DNA of 64,000 nt from CAXXHQ01 sp963665265. GTDB lineage: Bacteria; Planctomycetota; Planctomycetia; Pirellulales; Thermoguttaceae. Where the stretch lies: assembly GCA_963665265.2 (NCBI GenBank), contig OY762224.2, forward strand, positions 434,001 to 498,000. Reading direction: 5' to 3'. The stretch's first letter is position 1, and each line of letters opens with the position of its first letter. Positions 26,824 through 35,154 of this stretch are shown in pieces. The translations under genes and the position numbers were made by a program. Below the pieces are notes generated by a model that was not told the DNA's origin, ran no database searches, and was given only the letters and a program-made list of their open reading frames with translations.

Positions 26824-26952
26824 CGTATCCGAGGCTCCCAACAAAAGAATAACGAAGTAACGGCCATTTTCGTGGTTGTCGGCAGTTCTCGCCAGGGGTA
26901 TAAAGGTAAGCTTGGCCGCAGATCACCGTCGTAAATAAGGGGGGTATGCTTC

Positions 26953-29589
26953 ATGCCCATTCTTCCCACCTCGATTTTACCGAAAAATATCCTCAGCGCG
27001 CTGAAGCGATCGCCGAACGGCCCCAGCAATTCAAAGCTGCTCGCCCGCGCCGCCCGCTGCGATGCCGTCGACGCCGTGCTTCTTGTCGATAGCTTTGAGG
27101 AAGGCCTTTCCGAGGAAGAGGCGGAAGAACGTCTGGAGAAATTCGGCCCGAACACCGTGGTCAGCGAACAGCGACGCGGCCGATTAGCCCTCTTTATGCA
27201 CGCCTGCTTAAATCCGCTCGTCGTTCTGCTCGTTATCTTGGCGAGCGTTTCGTTCGCCTCGGACGATTATCGAGCCGGCACGGTCATGCTGATTATGGTG
27301 GCGCTCGGCGTCATCTTGCGTTTCGTGCAAGAGTCGCGCGCCGACGACGCGGCGGCCAAACTGAAAGCGATGATCTGCGTCACGGCCACCGTAACGCGCG
27401 GCGGCGTGACTCGCGAGATTCCTCTTGGCGAACTCGTTCCCGGCGACATCGTGAAATTATCGGCGGGCGACATGATCCCCGCCGACCTCCGCATCATCAC
27501 TTGCAAGGACTTGTTCGTCATCCAATCGAGCTTGACCGGCGAGTCGTTCCCCGTCGAAAAATTCGAGGCGACCGAAACTGATCCGAATCGCCCCGTTCAT
27601 GAGCTAAAAAACGTCTGCTTCCTCGGCACGAGCGTGGAGAGCGGAGCCGCCACGGGCGTCATCATCGAGACCGGCCTGCATACATTCTTGGGGAGCATGG
27701 CCAAGTCGATCACCGAACAACGCGTGGCGACGAGTTTCGACCAAGGGGTCTCGAAATTCACCTGGCTGATGATTCGCTTCATCCTGGTGATGGTTCCGCT
27801 CGTGTTCCTCATCAACGGCCTGACCAAGCATGATTGGAAAGAGGCTTTTTTCTTCGCCATGGCGGTCGCCGTCGGCATCACGCCCGAGATGCTCCCCATG
27901 ATCGTAACGGTCTGCCTCTCGCGCGGCGCTATCTCGATGTCGAAGAAAAAGGTGATCGTGAAACGTCTGAATTCCATCCAGAATCTCGGCGCGATGGATA
28001 TTCTCTGCACCGATAAGACCGGCACTTTGACTCGCGACCGAGTGATCCTTGAACGCCATTGCGACGTGGTCCGCCAAGACGACGACTCGGTCATGGAAAT
28101 GGCGTTTTTGAACAGCTATTTTCAAACCGGCTTGAAAAACGTCCTCGACCGCGCCATCTTGGAACACGAGGAATTCTGCAATACGGAATGGTTTCTGCAA
28201 CACAAAAAAGTCGATGAAATTCCGTTCGACTTCTCGCGGAAAATCATGTCCGTCGCCATCGAGACGCCGGAAGGCGGACATCGCTTGATATGCAAAGGGG
28301 CGCCCGAGGCGATCTTCGACCGCTGCTCGCATTTCGAACTGGACGGGAAAATCTATCCGGTCGAACCGCTTCTCATCGCCGAATTGCGAGAGGAATACGA
28401 CGAGCTAAGCTCCGAAGGGTTCCGCGTCTTGGCCCTCGCCTATAAAGACATGCACCAGGCGACGACCTATTCAAAGGACGACGAAAAAGAATTGACGCTC
28501 AAGGGCTATGTGGCCTTTCTCGATCCGCCGAAAGAAAGCGCCGCCCCTGCCATCATGGCCTTACAAGAGCACGGCGTCTCGGTGAAAGTTTTGACCGGCG
28601 ACAACGAACTCGTTAGCCGTAAAATCTGCGAAGAAGTGAAACTTCCGCTGGATCACGTTCTGCTGGGAAGTCGAATTGACTCGCTTTCGGACGAGGAATT
28701 GGCCGACGTCGCCGAAAAAGCGACGCTCTTCGTGCGGCTTTCGCCCGCCCATAAGCAACGCGTCATCCGCGCGTTGCAAAGCCGCAAACACGTCGTCGGA
28801 TTCTTAGGCGACGGCATCAACGACTCCCCCGCCCTCCGCGCCGCCGACGTAGGAATTTCGGTCGATACGGCGACCGATATCGCCCGCGAAGCCGCCGACA
28901 TCATTCTCCTTGAAAAGAGCTTGATGGTCCTCGAAGAAGGCGTTCTTGAAGGGCGAAAGGTTTTCGCCAACATTCTGAAATACATTCGCATGGGCGCCAG
29001 TTCGAATTTCGGCAATATGTTCAGCGTCCTCGGCGCCAGCATTTTTGTGCCGTATTTGCCGATGGCCCCGCTGCAAATCTTGACCAATAATTTACTCTAC
29101 GATTTCTCGCAAGTGCCGATCCCCGTCGACGACGTCGATCCCGAGCAGATTACCAAGCCGCGTCCTTGGCAGATGGGGGAAATCGCTCGATACATCATGT
29201 TCATCGGGCCGTGCAGCTCGATCTTCGACTATACGACCTACTTAATGATGCTTTTCGTTTTCAATTGTTGGGTGCCGACGAAAGAGAATATCTCGCTGTT
29301 CCAAACCGGCTGGTTCGTCGAGTCGCTCCTCACGCAAACGCTGGTCATCCATATTATTCGCACGAATCGCATACCGTTTTTGCAGAGCCGCGCGAGTTGG
29401 CCGTTAATATTCACGACCGTCGTCATCATGGGCGTCGGAATGTGGCTGCCCTCGTCGCCGATCGGCGAGTGGCTCGGCTTTACTCCGCTGCCCGGTTTGT
29501 ATTGGCCCTTGTTGGGCCTCACGCTTTTCGCTTATTGCGTATTAACGCAAGGGGTGAAAACGTGGCTCCTCCGCCGCAACTGGATTTAG
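26953..29589 (+). CDS. mgtA: Magnesium-transporting P-type ATPase (MgtA/MgtB type)
   Basis: P3B ATPases import Mg2+ across the cytoplasmic membrane. The 878-residue protein has an N-terminal cation-ATPase domain, the actuator loop SLTGESFPVEKFE, phosphorylated Asp354 in DKTGTLT, the KGAPEAIFDRC nucleotide-binding segment, GDGINDSPALRAADVG, and ten predicted membrane helices. AVGITPEMLPMIV in the fourth helix and NNLLYDFSQVPIPVD near the sixth are typical of MgtA. GGGGGG about 10 nt before the ATG serves as ribosome site. The roughly 100-bp leader shows no recognisable Mg2+ riboswitch. It is divergent from the chelatase gene. Confidence 0.94.
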   Translation: MPILPTSILPKNILSALKRSPNGPSNSKLLARAARCDAVDAVLLVDSFEEGLSEEEAEERLEKFGPNTVVSEQRRGRLALFMHACLNPLVVLLVILASVSFASDDYRAGTVMLIMVALGVILRFVQESRADDAAAKLKAMICVTATVTRGGVTREIPLGELVPGDIVKLSAGDMIPADLRIITCKDLFVIQSSLTGESFPVEKFEATETDPNRPVHELKNVCFLGTSVESGAATGVIIETGLHTFLGSMAKSITEQRVATSFDQGVSKFTWLMIRFILVMVPLVFLINGLTKHDWKEAFFFAMAVAVGITPEMLPMIVTVCLSRGAISMSKKKVIVKRLNSIQNLGAMDILCTDKTGTLTRDRVILERHCDVVRQDDDSVMEMAFLNSYFQTGLKNVLDRAILEHEEFCNTEWFLQHKKVDEIPFDFSRKIMSVAIETPEGGHRLICKGAPEAIFDRCSHFELDGKIYPVEPLLIAELREEYDELSSEGFRVLALAYKDMHQATTYSKDDEKELTLKGYVAFLDPPKESAAPAIMALQEHGVSVKVLTGDNELVSRKICEEVKLPLDHVLLGSRIDSLSDEELADVAEKATLFVRLSPAHKQRVIRALQSRKHVVGFLGDGINDSPALRAADVGISVDTATDIAREAADIILLEKSLMVLEEGVLEGRKVFANILKYIRMGASSNFGNMFSVLGASIFVPYLPMAPLQILTNNLLYDFSQVPIPVDDVDPEQITKPRPWQMGEIARYIMFIGPCSSIFDYTTYLMMLFVFNCWVPTKENISLFQTGWFVESLLTQTLVIHIIRTNRIPFLQSRASWPLIFTTVVIMGVGMWLPSSPIGEWLGFTPLPGLYWPLLGLTLFAYCVLTQGVKTWLLRRNWI

Positions 29590-29623
29590 AATACGGATTG
29601 CAGCGTCGGTTTTGCGATCTACG

Positions 29624-29647
29624 CCCTACGCCCCTTCCCCTATGCCC
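29624..29647 (-). repeat. G-quadruplex-capable repeat at a start codon
   Basis: Plus-strand C-runs CCC TACG CCCC TT CCCC TATG CCC, so the G-rich strand is the template of the next gene. The ATG of the DUF1611 gene (29642) is the ATG within this repeat. Confidence 0.65.
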
Positions 29648-30661
29648 TACATTGTTCTCACCGACGGTTTTTGCGATCCGCACACGGCCAAGACCGCGAT
29701 TTGCGTGTTGCGTTACCGTGCCCAGGACGTGGCCGCCGTACTAGATCGAGCGAACGCCGGGCGAACGTGCCAAGAATTGTTCGGCGTGGGAGGAGCGATT
29801 CCTGTCGTCGCCGAGATTGACTCCGCGCCGCAGGCTGACGCCCTGCTGATCGGCATCGCGCCGCCGGGGGGAAAGATTCCCGCTTTGTGGCGACCGATCA
29901 TCCTCAACGCCCTGCAACGCGGCATGAACGTCGTCTCCGGTTTGCATGACTTTCTGATTGACGACGCCGAGTTCGTCCGCGCCGCGCTTGCGTCCGGCTC
30001 GAAATTGATCGATCTCCGCACGAACGACGAGCGCGACGTTTCAAGCCGCCTAGGCCTGCGCGAAGACTGTTTGCGGCTGCACACGATCGGCAACGATTGC
30101 AGCGTCGGCAAAATGGTCACGGCCGTCGAACTTACGGCCGGCTTGAAACGTGCCGGATTGGACGCTCAATTCGTCGCCACGGGCCAGACCGGCATCCTTG
30201 TCGCCGGAGGCGGTTGCGCGATCGACCGCGTCATCGTCGATTTCGCCGCTGGCGCCGCCGAAAAACTCGTCCTCGCCAACCAGCGACATCAAGCGATCGT
30301 CGTCGAAGGACAAGGCTCGCTCTTCCACCCTCGGTACTCCGGCGTCACGTTAAGTCTGCTGCACGGCGTCGCGCCCCACGGACTCGTCTTGTGCTACGCG
30401 ATGGGACGCACGACGACCGCCGGCATGGATCACGTTCCGCTCCCGCCGCTCGAGAAAGTCGTCGAAGTCTATGAAACGATGGCCAATTTGATGAACCCCT
30501 GCCGCGTGATCGGCGCGGCGATAAACGGCGGCGGCTTCGATGACGACGCCGTTCACCGTGAATGCGAAGAGATCGAACTCCGCCTGGGCCTCCCGGCGTG
30601 CGATGTGCTGCGCCACGGCCCGGAAAAACTCGTCCAAGCGGCGATGCTAATAAGAAAATAA
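29642..30661 (+). CDS. DUF1611 family protein (DgcN-like)
   Basis: A 340-residue member of DUF1611. The N-terminal half is Rossmann-like, and the C-terminal half carries a P-loop, GNDCSVGKM (about residues 154-162), followed by GQTGILVAGGGCAIDRVIVDF, IVVEGQGSLFHPRYSG and GMDHVPLPPL. Family members are implicated in D-amino-acid metabolism (DgcN N-acetyltransferase) and often pair with a dipeptide epimerase; no such partner lies here. The chosen ATG gives MPYIVLTDGFCDP. The codons for MPY are supplied by the C-rich repeat. An earlier ATG-less extension is encoded entirely by repeat. It follows mgtA by about 50 bp and may be co-transcribed with it. Confidence 0.85.
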   Translation: MPYIVLTDGFCDPHTAKTAICVLRYRAQDVAAVLDRANAGRTCQELFGVGGAIPVVAEIDSAPQADALLIGIAPPGGKIPALWRPIILNALQRGMNVVSGLHDFLIDDAEFVRAALASGSKLIDLRTNDERDVSSRLGLREDCLRLHTIGNDCSVGKMVTAVELTAGLKRAGLDAQFVATGQTGILVAGGGCAIDRVIVDFAAGAAEKLVLANQRHQAIVVEGQGSLFHPRYSGVTLSLLHGVAPHGLVLCYAMGRTTTAGMDHVPLPPLEKVVEVYETMANLMNPCRVIGAAINGGGFDDDAVHRECEEIELRLGLPACDVLRHGPEKLVQAAMLIRK

Positions 30662-30813
30662 TCTTCCTTCTTCCAGCGGTTGCGGCGCAGACGTAAGCCG
30701 GGAACACCCCGTTTTCTCTCTAAGTCGCCAAAAATAACCTATATTTGCCTATTGTGGGGCGGTGCGCGCAGACGGATAATTAGCGCTTGATCGGGGAAGA
30801 GGTAAGGTCCAAC

Positions 30814-31932
30814 ATGAAGCATATCGGCATATTAACGAGCGGCGGCGACTGTCCCGGTCTAAACGCGGCGATCCGCGGCGTTTTCAAAGCGGCCCGCAAC
30901 TGCTACGGCATGGAGCTTATCGGATTCCGCGACGGGTTTCGCGGATTGGTTCACGACCGCACGATGCCGCTCGAGCCGGAGATGCTCTCCGGCATTCTGA
31001 CCGACGGCGGAACGATCCTCGGCACGAGCCGCGACAAGCCGCATCAAATGCCGATCGGCGGCGAGATCATGGATATGACCGGCGCGATCGTCGAAACGTA
31101 TCAGCGCAACCATCTCGACGCCATCATTTGCATCGGCGGAGGCGGAACGCAAAAAAACGCCTTGCACTTAAAAGAGGCGGGCTTAAACGTCGTCACCCTG
31201 CCGAAAACGATCGATAACGACATCTACGGCACCGACATCTCCTTCGGCTTCGACACGGCGCTCGGCATTGCCACCGAAGCGGTCGACCGCCTCCACTCGA
31301 CGGCCACGAGCCACAACCGCGTGATCGTCGTCGAAGTGATGGGCCACCGCGCCGGTTGGCTCGCCTTGGGCGCGGGAATCGCCGGCGGCGCCGACGTCAT
31401 CCTTATTCCTGAAATCCCTTACGACGTTAAATGCGTGGCCGAGGCCATTCGCAACCGCTCTCGGGCGGGCAAGCATTTTTCGATCGTCGTCGTGGCCGAG
31501 GGCGCTATGTCGCTCGAAGACTCGCAGAGCATCGAACGATTGCTGGTCGCGAAAAAAGAGGCTAAATCGAAGTCGGACCGCAAAGACGCCTCGAAGAAAC
31601 TTGAAGCCTTGCACGAAGCGCATATGGAGCACACCGTCCGCTTGACCCGCCAGCTCGAAGAGATGACCGGCCAAGAGTCGCGACTAACGATCCTAGGTCA
31701 TTTACAGCGCGGCGGAACGCCGTCGGCCGCCGACCGTATCCTGGCCACTCGATTAGGAACGAGCTGCGCCGAATTCTTATCGCGCGGCGAGACCGGCATT
31801 ATGATCGCCGCCCGAGGCGACGGCGTCGCGCCGATGGAATTGGAAAAGATCGCCGGCAAAAAGAATCTCGTCGACCCCGATCACCCGCTCGTCCAGGCCG
31901 CCAAAGCCGTCGGAACGTGCTTGGGTAGCTAG
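30814..31932 (+). CDS. pfkA: 6-phosphofructokinase
   Basis: Phosphorylates fructose-6-phosphate in glycolysis. LTSGGDCPGLNAAIRG, PKTIDNDI, FGFDTA, EVMGHRAGWLAL, PEIPYD and LGHLQRGG place it in the PFK family, group III-like, and 372 residues fits. The phosphate-donor site is mixed. The E. coli Asp103-Gly104 pair is Gly110-Gly111 (GGGGT), so the ATP-type Gly104 is kept but the Asp is gone. The E. coli Gly124 position is Lys131 (PKTIDND), as in PPi-dependent enzymes. ATP or PPi use cannot be decided by eye. The ATG at 30814 has AAGG about 8 nt upstream; a TTG at 30787 is less likely. Confidence 0.92.
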   Translation: MKHIGILTSGGDCPGLNAAIRGVFKAARNCYGMELIGFRDGFRGLVHDRTMPLEPEMLSGILTDGGTILGTSRDKPHQMPIGGEIMDMTGAIVETYQRNHLDAIICIGGGGTQKNALHLKEAGLNVVTLPKTIDNDIYGTDISFGFDTALGIATEAVDRLHSTATSHNRVIVVEVMGHRAGWLALGAGIAGGADVILIPEIPYDVKCVAEAIRNRSRAGKHFSIVVVAEGAMSLEDSQSIERLLVAKKEAKSKSDRKDASKKLEALHEAHMEHTVRLTRQLEEMTGQESRLTILGHLQRGGTPSAADRILATRLGTSCAEFLSRGETGIMIAARGDGVAPMELEKIAGKKNLVDPDHPLVQAAKAVGTCLGS

Positions 31933-31982
31933 CACGTCGGACGCCGCGGCGAAACGCCGTAAACGGACGCTGCTACTTCTTC

Positions 31983-31997
31983 AAGCCTGAAAGGCTT
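31983..31997. repeat. Short perfect hairpin
   Basis: AAGCCT GAA AGGCTT, 50 bp after the phosphofructokinase stop. It has the same T-GAA-A loop format as hairpins at 11454 and 40537-40659. Confidence 0.5.
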
Positions 31998-32020
31998 GCG
32001 GTTTGACCAACGAACAGCTT

Positions 32021-32051
32021 CCCTATGCCCTAGCCCCCACGCCCTAATCCC
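32021..32051 (-). repeat. G-quadruplex-capable TAGGG repeat
   Basis: Plus-strand C-runs CCC TATG CCC TAG CCCCC ACG CCC TAAT CCC, lying between the convergent phosphofructokinase and lgt genes. Confidence 0.7.
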
Positions 32052-32061
32052 TATGATCTCT

Positions 32062-33318
32062 CTACGCCGGCTTCTTGCTGAGCGCAAGATAGCCCCACAG
32101 CGCAATCACGCCGACGATTAGCAGAATGCTGACGTTTTGCGAAATGCTCATGCCGGTTCCGTGAACGACGGCCTCGTCCGATCGCAAGCTCTCGATGAAG
32201 AACCGCGTCACGCTATAGACCGATACCAAGAGGGCGAACGTCTGACCGTCGCGCCGCTTGAACGGATCGAAAGCCAGCAACAAAACGCAAAGAACCAGCC
32301 CGTCGATCGTGCTTAGAATTTGCGTCGGATAGACGCCGAGACTGCGATCTAAAACGCTCACCGCCGGGATCGTGAGCGAGCGGCCGTCGGCCAATTGAAT
32401 CGCCAAAGGCTTGCCGTCGTGATACGCCGCGTCGAGCGAGTAGAACGCCATATCGTCGTTGGCGATCGCATGCTCGCCGATCTTCGCAATGCGGTCACCT
32501 TTTTTCAACCCGGCTTTTTCGGCCGCCGAATCTTTCGCGACCGACAGAACGTTCGGCGGCAGAACCGGATCGCCGCTCAACTCGAAGCCGTACATCTGTC
32601 CGCGAACGACTTGGCTCTCGTAGGCGTAGCTTCCGGCGGGAAAATGAATGCCGAAGTCAGTATGGCAGATTCCGCCGTAGCAGCAACCGTTTAGCAGGCA
32701 GCCGATTCGTCCGATCGCCACGCCCAAGGCCATGCTCGGCGCCGCGAGGTCGAGGAGTTTGAAGATCGGCATGCGAAAGCGAAAGACGAAGGCGCCGAGT
32801 CCGAGCACGGCGCCGAAAAAGCTGCCGTAGACGACCAACCCGCCGTTCGATAGATTGATCAAGTTGCCGAGGAACGGGCCGAGCCCTTCGCGGCCGTAGA
32901 CCGGCCAATACGTCGTCGGCCAATACTCGATGACGTGAAACAGCCGCGCGCCGATGATGCCGGGCACGACCATCCAAAAGGCGAGCGTGTAGATGACCTC
33001 GGGATCGACCCCTTCTCGTTTCGCGCGATACGCCGCCAAGCCCGCCCCGCTCAACACGGCCACGAGCATCATCGTGCCGTAACCGTAAATCGGCAAGCCT
33101 TGCTCTTTGCTAATCGCCGGCAGAATCCAGATGATCGCCGCCGCGACTACTGCCAAAACCGGCAAATAGCCGACGGTGTCGGACGACCAGCCTTGCTTTC
33201 GCACGAGACGGAACAGAAGAACCGCGCTGAAGACGGCCCAGGCCGCCAGCGCGAGGCCGAAACCAAGGAGCGGGTATCCGCCGATCTCGCGCGGAATGAA
33301 AAATAGCGTTTGATGCAT
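32062..33318 (-). CDS. lgt: Prolipoprotein diacylglyceryl transferase with PDZ insertion
   Basis: Lgt transfers diacylglycerol to the lipobox cysteine of prolipoproteins at the membrane. The Lgt signature is clear: NGGLVVYG (158-165), GRIGCLLNGCCYGG (203-216) and the late YPTQILSTIDG (330-340), within seven or more predicted helices. At 418 residues it is over 100 longer than usual. The extra part lies at about 250-322, in the extracytoplasmic arm between the signature and YPTQ, and is a PDZ domain (PPNVLSVAKDSAAEKAGLKK then GDRIAKIGEHAI). PDZ domains bind protein C-termini or internal peptides, so this one may guide lipoprotein substrates or partners. It lies 73 bp behind gatB on the same strand. 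Confidence 0.92.
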   Translation of the reverse strand: MHQTLFFIPREIGGYPLLGFGLALAAWAVFSAVLLFRLVRKQGWSSDTVGYLPVLAVVAAAIIWILPAISKEQGLPIYGYGTMMLVAVLSGAGLAAYRAKREGVDPEVIYTLAFWMVVPGIIGARLFHVIEYWPTTYWPVYGREGLGPFLGNLINLSNGGLVVYGSFFGAVLGLGAFVFRFRMPIFKLLDLAAPSMALGVAIGRIGCLLNGCCYGGICHTDFGIHFPAGSYAYESQVVRGQMYGFELSGDPVLPPNVLSVAKDSAAEKAGLKKGDRIAKIGEHAIANDDMAFYSLDAAYHDGKPLAIQLADGRSLTIPAVSVLDRSLGVYPTQILSTIDGLVLCVLLLAFDPFKRRDGQTFALLVSVYSVTRFFIESLRSDEAVVHGTGMSISQNVSILLIVGVIALWGYLALSKKPA

Positions 33319-33391
33319 GCGGACGACTTCAATATTCCGTTATGTGGCGACCTCTGCGTTCTCGGCGCCTCCGCGCGAGAATCCTATTCGA

Positions 33392-34864
33392 CTAAAACTC
33401 TTTCTCGATCAGTTCCAAGCAAACTTCTCGAACGCGGTTGGCGTTCAGATTGGCGTTCTTTTTCTTCGCTTGGCCGATGAGTTGGCCGATCCCTTTTTGT
33501 TTGCCTTCTTTCACTTCGACGACAATTTTCGGATTGGCCTTGAGCAGTTCGCGGCAAACGTCGAACACGGCCGAGTCGTCCACCTCTTCGATGCCGAGAC
33601 TCTTCATCGCATCGGCGAGCGACTTGCCCGAAGCGTCCATCTCGGCCAACACCTCTCGAGCCCGACTTGTCTCCATTTTGCCGGCCATGACGACTTTGAT
33701 CAATTCGCCGAGCGCCTTCGCGCCGACCGAAAATCGCTCGATGCCGATCTGTTTTTCGTTGAGCGTTCGCAAAACGTCTTGCTGAACCCAGTTGCTGGCG
33801 ATCTTGCCGTCGCCGCATACGCCGGCAAGCTCCTCGTAGTAGTTGACCAACGCCCGACCTTGATTCACCAACACGTCGCTGTCGTAGGCCGTTATGCCGT
33901 AGTCCTTCTCCAAACGAACCCGCAACGCGGCGGGCAATTCGCCCAACGCCGCTTTCACCGCGGCAACCTCTTCGTCGGTGACGATCACCGGCGCTAAATC
34001 GGGATCGGGAAAATAGCGGTAATCGCTCGACTCTTCTTTTGAACGTTGCGGACGAGAGACTTTCGCCGTTTCATCCCAGCCGCGCGTCGTCTTCGGCGCC
34101 TCGCCGATCTTCCGGCCCGTCTCCTGCCATTCCTCGTATTGCCGCTCGGCCTCGTAGGCCAACGCCTTCTCTACCGCGCTAAAACTGTTCATGTTCTTCA
34201 CTTCGACGATCGGCGTGGCGATCTTGCCGTTCGGCGTGTCGATGTGCAAATTAATGTTTGCGTCCACTCGCAGGCTTCCCTCTTGCATATTGCAATCCGA
34301 GACGCCCAGGTAGTTTAGAATCAGCTTCAATTCGGTCAGGTAGGCCTTCGCTTCGGCGGGCGAGCGCAGGTCCGGCTCGCTGACGATCTCCAAAAGCGGC
34401 GTGCCCGCCCGATTCAAGTCGATGCGGCTGTCGGCCTTCCCCGCCGCTTCGTCGTGCATGCTCTTTCCCGCGTCTTCTTCCAAATGCGCGCGGATGATGC
34501 CGATCTTTTTCGGTTCCAGCTTTCCTTTCGGATCGTAAATCGTCAGGTAGCCGTTTTGACTCATCGGCAAATCGAACTGACTAATCTGATAGCCTTTCGG
34601 CAAGTCGGGATAGTAGTAGTTCTTCCTGTCCCACTTCGTAAAATGCGGAATCTCGCAGTTCAACGCCGTCGCCGTCCGTAAGGACAACTGGAACGCCTTC
34701 CGATTCATCACCGGGAGCGAGCCGGGCATGCCGATGCAGACCGGGCAGGTCTGCGTGTTGGGCGGCTCGCCGAATTTCGTGCCGCAGCCGCAAAACATTT
34801 TGCTTTCGGTCTGCAGTTGAACGTGGACTTCCAACCCGATAACGATCGTATATGGTTCGCTCAT
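33392..34864 (-). CDS. gatB: Asp-tRNA(Asn)/Glu-tRNA(Gln) amidotransferase subunit B
   Basis: GatB binds mischarged tRNA and activates the Glu or Asp for amidation in the GatCAB complex. IGLEVHVQLQT at the N-terminus, CPVCIGMPGSLP, DLPKGYQISQ, HLEEDAGK, RAGTPLLEIVSEPD and DVNINLH-like VDANINLHI, then SSDYRYFPDPDLAP and a C-terminal YqeY-like tail with GKQKGIGQLIGQAKK, are all present. The 490-residue length is normal. The ATG at 34864 starts MSEPYTIVIG; the upstream 12 codons are not conserved. No gatA or gatC is adjacent. lgt follows on the same strand. Confidence 0.95.
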   Translation of the reverse strand: MSEPYTIVIGLEVHVQLQTESKMFCGCGTKFGEPPNTQTCPVCIGMPGSLPVMNRKAFQLSLRTATALNCEIPHFTKWDRKNYYYPDLPKGYQISQFDLPMSQNGYLTIYDPKGKLEPKKIGIIRAHLEEDAGKSMHDEAAGKADSRIDLNRAGTPLLEIVSEPDLRSPAEAKAYLTELKLILNYLGVSDCNMQEGSLRVDANINLHIDTPNGKIATPIVEVKNMNSFSAVEKALAYEAERQYEEWQETGRKIGEAPKTTRGWDETAKVSRPQRSKEESSDYRYFPDPDLAPVIVTDEEVAAVKAALGELPAALRVRLEKDYGITAYDSDVLVNQGRALVNYYEELAGVCGDGKIASNWVQQDVLRTLNEKQIGIERFSVGAKALGELIKVVMAGKMETSRAREVLAEMDASGKSLADAMKSLGIEEVDDSAVFDVCRELLKANPKIVVEVKEGKQKGIGQLIGQAKKKNANLNANRVREVCLELIEKEF

Positions 34865-35154
34865 GGCAACGAAGGATAGATTTTGAGGGATAGGGGTCAA
34901 ATTCGTAGGCGGCGAACCTTCAGTATAGCTTTTTCAACGTCTTTCGGGGGAGGCCATTTCTTGTCAAAATGCCCGCATTTCCACTCAAATCACGTTTACT
35001 TGACGGGCGATTTTCGTTACGCTTACAATACCTATGCCCCCCGTTAGTCGGCTTTCACGTCGCGGCGGCGGAGGAAATCGGGCTGCCCAAACGCCCGCAA
35101 CGGATTGTTAGCCGCTTCGGCGGCGTTACGCTCGACATGTACAAGGATGTATTC

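Noticed and set aside
26845..26952. Mg2+ riboswitch before mgtA
   Set aside because: The leader is only about 100 bp and shows no M-box-like or other recognisable conserved structure.
34969..35154. 62-codon N-terminal extension of the GH2 protein
   Set aside because: It would bury the signal peptide. The ATG at 35155 has a suitable ribosome site and starts the signal sequence.
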